From contig CAZQAE010000017.1 of NCBI GenBank assembly GCA_964591275.1, forward strand, positions 9,696 to 73,695: a DNA stretch of 64,000 nucleotides. Reading direction: 5' to 3'. This DNA is from G963674685 sp964591275. GTDB lineage: Bacteria > Lernaellota > Lernaellaia > JACKCT01. The position numbers were made by a program, and so were the translations under genes. Under the pieces are notes generated by a model. It ran no database searches. It saw nothing but the letters and a program-made list of their open reading frames with translations, and was not told the DNA's origin. The first letter of the stretch is position 1. The number at the start of each line of letters is the position of its first letter. Below, piece by piece: positions 34,218 to 42,879 of the stretch.

Positions 34218-34854
34218 ACATGCCATGCGCCTTGGGCGGTACATCGCCTTGCTCAACGCAATACAGGGCGCCCTTGCCAAAGAGCGTGTTGATTGGCTTG
34301 CGCTCCCGGCATAAGGGACAGTCATTTGGATGCACTGAGGTCAGGACTCGGTCCACCGCGCAAAAGAGCGGCAGGCCGTGAAGCTCAGGTTCCTCGGTGC
34401 GTGTGAACAGGCAGCTTATCCCAATGGGATTATGACGTTCTTCATCCATCCATTGCAAAACCTGCAGGATCTGTCGGCCACGGTTGACAACGTCGTCATG
34501 GATCAGGACTCGACCTGATTTTTCCGGCAGATGCCTTGCGTTGCTCATGGAATATACCGGGATACAGGACGTTCCCGAATCCGCAGCAAGAGCTTTTGCA
34601 AGGATTCGAGCAGAGGGAATGGACTGCTCGTCAGGCGTGACGATCATGTCGAATTCCCGGTCGCCAATTCTGTCTGCAATGCGGAGAATGCACTCTCCCC
34701 AAAGATCGGTTGCTTTATAGAGTCGCCTGCCCACGACGAAAAGGCTGGCGTGCATATCCGGGTTGCCGTAGCCGTCGCCTAGCACAAAATGGTCCGGCCC
34801 GATGATCACTCGTCGTTTTCGCAAATCGTCAATCAATTCGTTTACTGGCCGCAT
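34216..34854 (-). CDS. Phosphoribosyltransferase-like protein
   Basis: A 212-residue cytoplasmic protein with a type I PRTase core. Hydrophobic strands surround the PRPP-binding loop RVLIHDDVVNRGRQI (about 138-152; compare the VVDDVxTTGGTI consensus), and an upstream segment, FDMIVTPDEQSIPSARILAKAL, resembles the PPi-loop/helix. The C-terminal part adds a CPLCRERKPIN Cys pair (about 182-185), possibly metal-binding. Exact substrate unknown; orotate- and ComF-type relatives are possible. I chose the ATG at 34854 (GGAGG upstream) over one at 34878. It converges on the VWA gene and is otherwise isolated. Confidence 0.72.
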   Translation of the reverse strand: MRPVNELIDDLRKRRVIIGPDHFVLGDGYGNPDMHASLFVVGRRLYKATDLWGECILRIADRIGDREFDMIVTPDEQSIPSARILAKALAADSGTSCIPVYSMSNARHLPEKSGRVLIHDDVVNRGRQILQVLQWMDEERHNPIGISCLFTRTEEPELHGLPLFCAVDRVLTSVHPNDCPLCRERKPINTLFGKGALYCVEQGDVPPKAHGM

Positions 34855-34904
34855 AATCTTCCTCCATGATCGCCCCATAAATCAAAATGCAATTGAAAAG
34901 ATCA

Positions 34905-34942
34905 TGACGCGACGCATCATACGCATATGCCGCGCTGCGTCA
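34905..34942. promoter_or_regulatory. Imperfect inverted repeat, possible activator site
   Basis: TGACGC at 34905-34910 and GCGTCA at 34937-34942 flank an imperfectly symmetric centre, about 83 bases upstream of the proposed sigma-54 promoter at 35024. The role is speculative. Confidence 0.25.
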
Positions 34943-35023
34943 AGATATATTTTCGGTCAATTTTCAAAGAAACTATAATTTTTGCATGAAATGCGGTATA
35001 TTGGACTTGTTTAGTATTGGAAG

Positions 35024-35039
35024 GGGCAAAAAACTTGCG
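35024..35039 (+). promoter_or_regulatory. Candidate sigma-54 promoter of beta-helix gene 35084
   Basis: GGGCAAAAAACTTGCG has GG and GC separated by exactly ten bases, with GGCA at -24 and TTGC at -12 matching the sigma-54 consensus. It lies about 45 bases upstream of the start. The leading G in place of T and the final G are mismatches. Confidence 0.4.
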
Positions 35040-35083
35040 TTGTTTGAAGGTTGCGATGCAATCTTTCAATACGGGAGTGCCTC

Positions 35084-37096
35084 ATGATTTCATGCAAACG
35101 ATTCGCCCTGTTTTCTATCCTAGCCTTGTGCTTTGCCATTATTCCAGGCTGCGGCGACGATGATGATGACGACTCAGCCGATACGGCGGATGACGACACA
35201 AACGGCGACGATATCGATGACGATTCCGACGATGATTCAGCCGATGCGAATGACGACATCGACGACGACGCTGACGATGATTTGAACGATGACACAAGCG
35301 ATGACGATGTTGATGACGACGTTGATGACGACGCCGATGACGATACGCCGGAGTGCGTCGATGAGGACGGCGACACATACGGCGACAATTGCCTGATGGG
35401 GCCTGATTGCGATGATACGAATCCCCTTATCAATCCCGGAGCGGCGGAGCTGCCCGATGACGGCATCGACCAAAATTGTGACGACATCGACCTTTTACTT
35501 GGAGATGATACGGGAGTCTTCGTTGCAACCACGGGTGACGATGCCAATCCCGGAACAATGGCCGCTCCTAAGTTGACGATTAATGCAGGGGTGAGCCTTG
35601 CGCTTCAGGCCGGTAAGTCGGTTTTCATCGCGGAAGGTGATTACACGCAAGACGTGGTCACTGAAGTATCTCTTTTCGGCGGCTACGAATCCGTGGGCTG
35701 GACGCGGGACATGGACGTCAATGTTACGACGATAAACGCTGAAACGGATACGGCGGTAACTGTGGGCGAGTCTCTTTGGCGGGATGATAACATGGACGGC
35801 GATTGGGATGAAGCAAGGCTGAATGAATCAAATCCCATCGCAATCCAAGGTTTTACGATCAACGGCGGATCAGGCGACAGCTATAGTTCCGGCGTGTTCA
35901 ACACCCGTACGGCAACGTTGGCAAACAACATCATCCATGGCGGATCGGGAAACTGGAACTGCGGCGTGTCCAACTCCGGCACGGCGACGCTGACAAGCAA
36001 CGTTATTCATGGTGGATCGGAATCCAACCACAGCTACGGCGTGTATAACGGCGAAGGAACGGCGACGCTGATCGGAAATGACATTGACGGTGGGTCAGGA
36101 AATAATAGCTGCGGCGTGAGTATAACGAATACTAATGATTATGAAGTAACGGTGATGCTAATGGACAATACAATCAATGGCGGCTCGGGAATTCTTAGAA
36201 GTATTGGCGTGGAAAACATCGGCATAGCAACGCTCTTAGCAAACGATATCGACGGAGGAACCGGAGGCGGCAGCAGTTGTGGCGTACAAAACTATCGCCT
36301 CCGTTTCTTTCTCGGCGTCGCGATACTAATAGACAACATCATTGGCGGCGGTTCAGGGAGTGAAAACAGCACCGGTGTGAATAACCTCGGTGACGCGACA
36401 TTGGAGAACAACATCGTGGACGGCGGGGCGGAAAGCAATATCAGCACTGGAGTGTGGAGCGACGGCTGGTTGACGATGTTGAACAACTTTGTCAGCGGCG
36501 GAACGGGAAATCAGGAAAGCTACGCTGTGACATATGTTGAATATGTTTATCCAAAGTTGGCAAACAAGGTTATTGGTGGCGGATATAATGCTCAACAAGG
36601 AGATGTCAAATATTCCAGAGATGCTGTTGTGCCGACGACGCTTATAAACAACATCATTGACGGAGGATCAAGTGAAAACAGCATTGCCTTGCAAGTTTTT
36701 ATTATATATGGCGCCAACATGGCGATGCTGCTGCTTAACAACGATATTATTGGCGAGAATATCGATTGCATAATATCTGAATACGATTTTATTGGCAGCT
36801 CGAGCGAATGCGTCGCAAATTCGTTGCCGGAGGTTAATGACTGTATGTGGTTTAGCTGTGATGAAGCATCCAGCAATATCAGCGCCGATCCGCTATTCGT
36901 CGATCCGGCGAGCGACGATTTCCATATTCAAAGCTCAAGCCCATGCATCGATACCGGCATCGATCCGACGCTTTACATAATTCATTGTCCGGAGTTCCCG
37001 GAGATAGAGTTCCCGGAGATGGGATTTGACTTTGACGGCGATGCGCGCCCCTACGGCGCGGGCTGGGACATCGGACCGGATGAATGGAAACCGTGA
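35084..37096 (+). CDS. Asp-linker lipoprotein with MopE-type motif, DUF1565, beta-helix and choice-of-anchor Q domain
   Basis: A 670-residue paralogue. Signal peptide with lipobox IPGC (Cys about 21), then about 60 residues of Asp-rich tetrads. A MopE-type motif follows (CVDEDGDTYGDN ... DCDDTNP ... PDDGIDQNCDD), then a DUF1565 segment (GVFVATTGDDANPGTM, VSLFGGYESVGWTRD), about ten beta-helix coils of NNTINGGSG/GVYN type and the choice-of-anchor-Q end (SPCIDTGID, FDFDGDARPYGAGWDIGPDEW). There is no Thr-rich linker in this copy. Start chosen at ATG 35084, just after GGGAG. It has its own candidate sigma-54 promoter. The metal motif may bind copper or calcium, as proposed for MopE-type motifs. 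Confidence 0.88.
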   Translation: MISCKRFALFSILALCFAIIPGCGDDDDDDSADTADDDTNGDDIDDDSDDDSADANDDIDDDADDDLNDDTSDDDVDDDVDDDADDDTPECVDEDGDTYGDNCLMGPDCDDTNPLINPGAAELPDDGIDQNCDDIDLLLGDDTGVFVATTGDDANPGTMAAPKLTINAGVSLALQAGKSVFIAEGDYTQDVVTEVSLFGGYESVGWTRDMDVNVTTINAETDTAVTVGESLWRDDNMDGDWDEARLNESNPIAIQGFTINGGSGDSYSSGVFNTRTATLANNIIHGGSGNWNCGVSNSGTATLTSNVIHGGSESNHSYGVYNGEGTATLIGNDIDGGSGNNSCGVSITNTNDYEVTVMLMDNTINGGSGILRSIGVENIGIATLLANDIDGGTGGGSSCGVQNYRLRFFLGVAILIDNIIGGGSGSENSTGVNNLGDATLENNIVDGGAESNISTGVWSDGWLTMLNNFVSGGTGNQESYAVTYVEYVYPKLANKVIGGGYNAQQGDVKYSRDAVVPTTLINNIIDGGSSENSIALQVFIIYGANMAMLLLNNDIIGENIDCIISEYDFIGSSSECVANSLPEVNDCMWFSCDEASSNISADPLFVDPASDDFHIQSSSPCIDTGIDPTLYIIHCPEFPEIEFPEMGFDFDGDARPYGAGWDIGPDEWKP

Positions 37097-37102
37097 CGGA
37101 AG

Positions 37103-37144
37103 GTATGAAGTATGAGGTATGAAGTATGAGGTATGAAGAATGAG
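37103..37144. repeat. Six-unit GTATGAR heptamer array
   Basis: GTATGAA and GTATGAG alternate, ending GAATGAG. The array starts six bases after the stop codon of the preceding beta-helix gene and is followed directly by a REP-like element. Confidence 0.92.
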
Positions 37145-37200
37145 TGTAGGAGCGGCATTGAAGGCTTCGTAGCTTTAGCGAAGTAGGCCAGCCGCGAATA
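37144..37200. repeat. REP-like element (long form)
   Basis: Near-identical to 32191-32250: GTGTAGGAGCGGCATTGAAG, then CTTCGTAGCTTTAGCGAAG, ending GCCGCGAAT. It leads into GGTCC and GGAGGTTCTGA before the next start codon. Confidence 0.85.
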
Positions 37201-37225
37201 TGGTCCGAATGATTGGAGGTTCTGA

Positions 37226-39037
37226 ATGAAGGTCTTATTATCGGTCGCATTGATAATTTCCGTTTTGTCTGTCTGCGTTTTTTTTGTCGGCTGCGGCGAT
37301 GACGATGATGATTCTGAAGACAGTCCTTCCGATGATGACGATGCGGATGATGATGCGGATGACGATGAACTAAACGATGATGCTGACGATGACACTGACG
37401 ATGACGACGACGTCAATGATGATCTGGATGACGACCTCAACGATGATGTCGACGATGACTCCGCTGAACCGACCACGACGACCACGACTATAAGCACTAC
37501 CTCGACGACAACAACAACGGTTCCCCTCGTTCACTGCTATCAGGATGCGGATACGGACACTTTCGGCGAACCCGGTTTCAGCCATGAGTATGAAAGTGAG
37601 ACTTGCCCATCAGGGTGGGTACTGGACAACACGGATTGTGATGATGCAAACATTCTTGTCCATCCCGGCGCCGAGGACGATGGCATACCTCTTGTCGATT
37701 TCAATTGCGACGGAGTGGTTGGAGACGCACAGAGCGGAGATGCAGACGGCGACGGTTTCGCGCTTCTCGGAACAAGCGGAGGGATTATCGACTGTGATGA
37801 TTTTGACGACACATGTTTCCCTGGGGCTGCGCCTCTGGATGATCCAGTCGCTTGTATGCGTGACAGGGATGGTGACGACTATGGCGACGACCAGGCGGCG
37901 CCGCCAATAAATCCCGGAACAGACTGTGACGACAATGACCTATTATCCTATCCCGGCGCCCCGGAATTGCCAGACGACGGCATCGATCAGAATTGCGATG
38001 ATCATGACCTTTTACTTGGAGATGAAACGGGCGTTTTCGTCGCAATGACAGGCGACGACGCCAATCCCGGTACGATGGCGGCGCCCAAGATGATGATCAA
38101 TGCCGGTATGGTTCTGGCTACGCAAACAGGTAAATCCGTTTTTGTCGCCGAAGGCGATTATTCTGAAAATGTGGAAGTGCAAGTATCCATTTTCGGCGGT
38201 TACGAATCCGCAGGCTGGACGAGAGATATAAACACCTACGTCACGACAATCTACGGCCAAGCTGGAGCCGCCGTTAAGATTAGCGCCGCCGGGTCGATAG
38301 CCGTTGAAGGCTTCACTATCAACGGCGTCAACGGCGGATTGCCAGACAGTGGCAGCTACGGCGTGCGTAACGGCGACGGCGCGGCGACGCTGGTGAACAA
38401 CACCATCGACGGCGGGGCGGCGGGCAGCAGCTACGGCGTGTACAACTACGAAGGCGGCACGGTGACGCTAGTGAACAACATCATCGACGGCGGGTCTGGG
38501 GGAAGAAAATGTTGTGGCGTGTACAACTCCGGAAGCACGACGATACTGGTCAACAACACCATAAACGGAGGATCGGGAAATCGGAGCAGAGGCGTGACCA
38601 ACAGCGGCGAGTTGGCTATTGCAACAGTGGTGAATAATGTGATCGACGGCGGGTCTGGCACTTATAGCATGGGCATATTAATCACCGCCAGCAGCACGAC
38701 GACGCTGTCGAACAACGATATCTGGGGCGCGGATTTGTATTGTATGATATTTAAAAGCTACTGGCCTAGTGGTGGTTGCGTAGTAAATTCAATTGCCGGG
38801 GTCAACGCCTGCGGATGGACCGGCTGCGTGGAGGCCTCGGGCAACATCAGCGCCGATCCGCTTTTTGTTGATCCGGTCGGCGGTGATTTTCATCTTGGAG
38901 ACTCAAGCCCGTGCATCGATGCCGGGATCGATCCGGCGGCATATGTCGATCCAGGTCTCGTGGAATTCGATTTCGACGGAGATGCACGCCCATACGGCGC
39001 AGGCTGGGATATCGGCGCAGACGAATGGACGCCGTGA
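37226..39037 (+). CDS. Asp/Thr-linker lipoprotein with double MopE-type motif, DUF1565, beta-helix and choice-of-anchor Q domain
   Basis: A 603-residue paralogue. Signal peptide with lipobox FVGC (Cys about 17), Asp-rich tetrads (about 19-85), a short Thr/Ser linker (about 87-105), and two or three consecutive MopE-like motifs: CYQDADTDTFGEP, GDADGDGFALLG with DCDDFDDTC, and DRDGDDYGDD with DCDDNDLLSYPGAPELPDDGIDQNC. DUF1565 (GVFVAMTGDDANPGTM), about six beta-helix coils (NNTIDGGAAG, GVYNYEGG) and the anchor-Q end follow. GGAGG precedes the start. The leader around the start codon (GGAGGTTCTGAATGAAGGTC) is nearly identical to those at 39162, 42880 and 44960, which shows recent duplication. 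Confidence 0.88.
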   Translation: MKVLLSVALIISVLSVCVFFVGCGDDDDDSEDSPSDDDDADDDADDDELNDDADDDTDDDDDVNDDLDDDLNDDVDDDSAEPTTTTTTISTTSTTTTTVPLVHCYQDADTDTFGEPGFSHEYESETCPSGWVLDNTDCDDANILVHPGAEDDGIPLVDFNCDGVVGDAQSGDADGDGFALLGTSGGIIDCDDFDDTCFPGAAPLDDPVACMRDRDGDDYGDDQAAPPINPGTDCDDNDLLSYPGAPELPDDGIDQNCDDHDLLLGDETGVFVAMTGDDANPGTMAAPKMMINAGMVLATQTGKSVFVAEGDYSENVEVQVSIFGGYESAGWTRDINTYVTTIYGQAGAAVKISAAGSIAVEGFTINGVNGGLPDSGSYGVRNGDGAATLVNNTIDGGAAGSSYGVYNYEGGTVTLVNNIIDGGSGGRKCCGVYNSGSTTILVNNTINGGSGNRSRGVTNSGELAIATVVNNVIDGGSGTYSMGILITASSTTTLSNNDIWGADLYCMIFKSYWPSGGCVVNSIAGVNACGWTGCVEASGNISADPLFVDPVGGDFHLGDSSPCIDAGIDPAAYVDPGLVEFDFDGDARPYGAGWDIGADEWTP

Positions 39038-39043
39038 CGGAAA

Positions 39044-39085
39044 GTATGAAGTATGAGGTATGAAGTAAGAAGTATGAGGTATGAA
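39044..39085. repeat. Six-unit GTATGAR heptamer array
   Basis: GTATGAA, GTATGAG, GTATGAA, GTAAGAA, GTATGAG and GTATGAA. The array follows the stop codon by six bases and is followed by a REP-like element. Confidence 0.92.
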
Positions 39086-39116
39086 TGTAGGAGCGACATT
39101 CCTGTCGCGAGAATGG
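39086..39116. repeat. REP-like hairpin (short form)
   Basis: TGTAGGAGCGACATTCCTGTCGCGA. GCGACA and TGTCGC form the stem. The format matches Pseudomonas-type REP elements, but the taxon is different. Confidence 0.8.
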
Positions 39117-39161
39117 TCGAAGGGCAGCCTCGAATGTGGTCCAAATTATTGGAGGTTCAGC

Positions 39162-41087
39162 ATGAAGGTTTTATTTTCTGTCGCCTTGATAATTTCTCTT
39201 TTGCCTGTCTGCGTTCTTTTTGTCGGATGCGGCGATGACGACGATGCCGATGATCCTGTTGATGACGCTCTTAACGACGATGTCAACGATGACGTCGATG
39301 ACGACGACCAGACATTTTCGCCCTTTGAATTCGCTCCACCACCGTCAAATGCGATTGGAATATTTGTCGCCAAGACCGGCGATGACAACAATCCGGGAAC
39401 GATGGAACTTCCGAAACTGAGCATATCCGCCGGAGTGGAGCTAGCGGAACTGGAAGACAAATCCGTATTCGTGGCGCAGGGCGATTACCATGAATCCGTC
39501 GTGGTGCAGGATGTATCCCTTTTCGGTGGGTACGATTCTACGAATTGGCAGAGAGACATTAGTGAATATTCAACAATTATCATCGCCACAGAAACATTCG
39601 GAATGGAAATCCACGCAAATAATGTCATCCATTTAGTGTTTGAAGGATTTATTGTTTATGGAGGAGAGCTGTCTGATGATGATTTGTTTAGGTCCTCATG
39701 TGGTATAGATTTCGGAAGTGGGTCGTTCATTTTGTCTAAAAATATTGTTTACGGCGGTCGAGCAGAAGAAAGGTCAGGAGGAGTTATTTCCTTTTCTCAA
39801 TCTTCTGTCCAAATTTACAACAGCACCATTTTCGGCAGCAGTCTAAATAGCGAAAGTGATTTGGATGATTTGCCTTACCCGCAGGAAACTGTAGGTGTTG
39901 ACATGTCTGACAGATCATTTTATACAATTATAAATAGTATTATCCATGGGGGGTATAGCATTTCCGGAATATTGTCAAATGGAATTTCTCTGCAAGGAGG
40001 AGGCCTATTAGCTATCAATAGTTATATTTACGGCGGGTATCCTATGGAAAATGGATCTCGGTCCAATGGCATAATAGGAACTGGGCAAGAAAGGTCACCT
40101 ATTTTTGATATAATATTAATTAACAACATAATAGATGGCGGATCTGGTCTCAGGAAGTCCATTGACGTAGTGTATTCTATTGTTGAGCATGTGATGTTTC
40201 GAAATAATAATTTTTGGGGGGCCTATCATGATTGTATTTATCAATATGGAGTATTATCTTTTACTTGCCTGCAAACAATAACGGAATTCAATGAGCTCTT
40301 CAGTGAAGAATTTTCCGTGGGAGGCAACAATATTAGCCAGGATCCCCTTTTTATAGTCCATGATAGTGACTGGCATCTTGGCCCAGAGAGCCCCTGCCTG
40401 GATGCCGGCGTTGATGCCTGGGTGAATTGGCCAGACCTATATGGTGATTATTTCGGTGATTTTGAATATCTTTGTGAGACCTATCATCTCGACGACGTCC
40501 TGAAATACGACTTCGATGGCGAACAGCGTAGCAACGGTTTTGGTTGGGACATCGGACCGGATGAGTTGTGGCCGGAAGAAAGCACCGATGACGATATTGA
40601 CGACGATGACGCCCCGGGTGGTTTCAGTTGTGATGGCGGAATTTGTACAGACCTGTCCTCCGGCTTGTCATGGCAAAACGGCGACGAAATGAATTTGAGA
40701 TGGAGTCTAGCCATAAATTACTGCGAGGATCTGACTTGGGGCGGATATGACGACTGGCGCTTGCCGACGATATCGGAGTTACGCAGCCTGATCCGTGGTT
40801 GCCCTGAAACGGAAGCAGGCGGCACCTGCGGTGTGACCGATGACTGCCTTGATAGTGATTGTCGAAGTGATTGGTGCGATGGATGCAGGTCGGATTTTGG
40901 ACCTGGGCCGGAAGGTGAATACTGGCCCGAGCAGCTCGAAACGGGAAAGGGCTGGTGGTACTGGTCGTCCTCTGAGGCCTCGGCTGTCAATCATGCGTGG
41001 GGCATTCTTTTCGACTCTGGCAACGTCTTCAGCGGCCACCAAATCTACTTCGACTGCCGCGCGCGGTGTGTTCGTGATGCGAATTGA
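39162..41087 (+). CDS. Asp-linker lipoprotein: DUF1565/beta-helix, choice-of-anchor Q, second Asp linker and C-terminal DUF1566 domain
   Basis: A 641-residue paralogue with a different build. Signal peptide with lipobox FVGC, a short Asp linker (about 19-45), no MopE motif, a DUF1565-like segment (GIFVAKTGDDNNPGTM, VSLFGGYDST) and a divergent beta-helix region. An anchor-Q-like end follows (SPCLDAGVD, GWDIGPDEL), then a second Asp-rich linker (TDDDIDDDD, about 482-490) and a C-terminal DUF1566/Lcl-type domain (GLSWQNGDEMNLRWSLAINYCEDL, GGYDDWRLPTISELRSLI, WYWSSSEAS, CRARCVRDAN). The middle third is visibly more AT-rich than neighbouring paralogues, hinting at a separate origin. The start at 39162 has GGAGGTTCAGC upstream; longer in-frame starts read through repeats. 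Confidence 0.85.
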   Translation: MKVLFSVALIISLLPVCVLFVGCGDDDDADDPVDDALNDDVNDDVDDDDQTFSPFEFAPPPSNAIGIFVAKTGDDNNPGTMELPKLSISAGVELAELEDKSVFVAQGDYHESVVVQDVSLFGGYDSTNWQRDISEYSTIIIATETFGMEIHANNVIHLVFEGFIVYGGELSDDDLFRSSCGIDFGSGSFILSKNIVYGGRAEERSGGVISFSQSSVQIYNSTIFGSSLNSESDLDDLPYPQETVGVDMSDRSFYTIINSIIHGGYSISGILSNGISLQGGGLLAINSYIYGGYPMENGSRSNGIIGTGQERSPIFDIILINNIIDGGSGLRKSIDVVYSIVEHVMFRNNNFWGAYHDCIYQYGVLSFTCLQTITEFNELFSEEFSVGGNNISQDPLFIVHDSDWHLGPESPCLDAGVDAWVNWPDLYGDYFGDFEYLCETYHLDDVLKYDFDGEQRSNGFGWDIGPDELWPEESTDDDIDDDDAPGGFSCDGGICTDLSSGLSWQNGDEMNLRWSLAINYCEDLTWGGYDDWRLPTISELRSLIRGCPETEAGGTCGVTDDCLDSDCRSDWCDGCRSDFGPGPEGEYWPEQLETGKGWWYWSSSEASAVNHAWGILFDSGNVFSGHQIYFDCRARCVRDAN

Positions 41088-41121
41088 AATATCGATGGCG
41101 ATCAATCGTGGGAGAGGAAAA

Positions 41122-42792
41122 ATGAAGGTCCTAAATTCAAACCAACTGTGCATTCTGATTTTGATCCTGGCCTGGAGTCTTACCTGTGGCATTGGCTGCG
41201 GCGACGATGACGACTCAGCCGATGCGGCGGATGACGACACAAACGACGACACGGACGATGATGCGGATGATGACACGCAGGCCGACGACGACATTGACGA
41301 CGGCATTGACGACGACCTGAACGACGACGTTGACGATGATGTGGATGACGACATTGACGATGACGCAGATGATGATGTCGATGACGATATAGTGGGATGT
41401 GTCGATGAGGACGGCGACACGTATGGCGACAATTGCCGGATGGGGCCTGATTGCGATGATACGAATCCCCTTATCAATCCCGGTGCGCCGGAACTGCCCG
41501 GAGACGGCATCGATCAGGATTGCGACGATATCGATCTAATCCCAAACGATGCTACGGGTGTATTCGTGGCAACGACAGGAAATGACAACAATCCTGGCAC
41601 GATGGCCGCGCCGTTGCGGACGATCAACGCCGGAGCGGGACTGGCGCTACGGGTAACAAAAGTCGTTTTCGTCGCGGCGGGCGAATATACGAGAGACGTG
41701 GAAACCCAAGTCTCTCTTTTCGGCGGTTATAAATCCACGGGATGGACGCGAGATATCGAAGCCTTCTTAACGACGATTCACGGTCAGTTAACGGTTGGAG
41801 AGCCTCCTCGGAATGAAGAAGATCGGGATGGCGAGAGGTGGAAAGCGGATACAAGAGATGACAATCCCGTTGCAATTCAGGGCTTTACGATCAATGACAT
41901 ATCCAACTACGGCACGGCGACAATGGCAAAAAACATTATCAATGACGTGTCTAACTACGGCACGGCGACAATGCTAGACAACATCATTGGCAGCGTATTC
42001 AACTCAGATGGCACGGCGACAATGGAAAACAACACTATTGGCAGTGTATTCAATGTCGACGGCATGGTGACGATAGTGGGCAACGTTTTCTTCGGTTCTG
42101 TGGATAATTTCATGGGCGCGGCGATTCTAGTGAACAACGAGATAAATGGCGGAGTAAGTAACCAACCAGACCCGTATGGCTTCAATATGGCCACTATGAC
42201 GCTTGTAAACAACGTTATTAGAGGTCAGTCGGGTGGATATGGTAGCGCTGGTGTCGTAAATGGCGGAATAGCCACGCTTGTGAATAACACCATCAGCGCT
42301 GGTACGGGCATTTACGAAAGTTGGGGTGTAGGCAGCATTGCCGGTGAAATCATGCTGATTAACAATACGATCGACGGCGGATCAGGAGCCCATATTAGCG
42401 CAGGTATTTTTTTGTACAATATCGAGTCTTACTCTGAGGTTTCATTATTCCACAACAACATCTGGGGACAAAATCAGATTTTCCTAGTAACAGATTGGTG
42501 GCACTTTTACATCACGGATGTTCAGGAATTGAACGCCTGCGCGTGGATCGGCTGCGCCGAGGCGTCGGGCAACATCAGCGCCGATCCGCTTTTTGTCGAT
42601 CCAGCAGTTGGCGATTTCCACCTTCAGAGCGCAAGCCCTTGCATTGATGCCGGCGTCGATCCGACGGTTTACATAATTCCATATCCGGATTTCCCGGAGA
42701 TGGATTTCCCGGAGATGGGATTCGACTTCGAGGGCGATGCGCGTCCCTACGGCGCAGGCTGGGATATCGGCGCGGACGAATGGACGCCGTGA
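41122..42792 (+). CDS. Asp-linker lipoprotein with MopE-type motif, DUF1565, beta-helix and choice-of-anchor Q domain
   Basis: A 556-residue paralogue. Signal peptide with lipobox GIGC (Cys about 23), a long Asp-rich linker (about 25-92), and a MopE motif (CVDEDGDTYGDN, DCDDTNPLINPGAPELPGDGIDQDCDD). DUF1565 (GVFVATTGNDNNPGTM, VSLFGGYKST), beta-helix coils including four short atypical ones (NIIGSVFNSDGTATMENN) and the anchor-Q end follow. It starts only 34 bases after the previous gene with AGAGGAAAA upstream, so the two are probably co-transcribed. The linker and MopE segments are most similar to those of the gene at 35084, while the end resembles its neighbours, suggesting segmental exchange. 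Confidence 0.87.
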   Translation: MKVLNSNQLCILILILAWSLTCGIGCGDDDDSADAADDDTNDDTDDDADDDTQADDDIDDGIDDDLNDDVDDDVDDDIDDDADDDVDDDIVGCVDEDGDTYGDNCRMGPDCDDTNPLINPGAPELPGDGIDQDCDDIDLIPNDATGVFVATTGNDNNPGTMAAPLRTINAGAGLALRVTKVVFVAAGEYTRDVETQVSLFGGYKSTGWTRDIEAFLTTIHGQLTVGEPPRNEEDRDGERWKADTRDDNPVAIQGFTINDISNYGTATMAKNIINDVSNYGTATMLDNIIGSVFNSDGTATMENNTIGSVFNVDGMVTIVGNVFFGSVDNFMGAAILVNNEINGGVSNQPDPYGFNMATMTLVNNVIRGQSGGYGSAGVVNGGIATLVNNTISAGTGIYESWGVGSIAGEIMLINNTIDGGSGAHISAGIFLYNIESYSEVSLFHNNIWGQNQIFLVTDWWHFYITDVQELNACAWIGCAEASGNISADPLFVDPAVGDFHLQSASPCIDAGVDPTVYIIPYPDFPEMDFPEMGFDFEGDARPYGAGWDIGADEWTP

Positions 42793-42798
42793 CGGAAG

Positions 42799-42826
42799 GT
42801 ATGAAGTAAGAAGTATGAGGTATGAG
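42799..42826. repeat. Four-unit GTATGAR heptamer array
   Basis: GTATGAA, GTAAGAA, GTATGAG and GTATGAG, beginning six bases after a stop codon, as in the other copies. Confidence 0.9.
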
Positions 42827-42853
42827 TGTAGGAGCGACATTCTTGTCGCGAAT
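42826..42853. repeat. REP-like hairpin (short form)
   Basis: GTGTAGGAGCGACATTCTTG then TCGCGAAT. A hairpin of the same family as 39086-39116. Confidence 0.8.
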
Positions 42854-42879
42854 GTGGTCCAAATAATTGGAGGTTCAGA

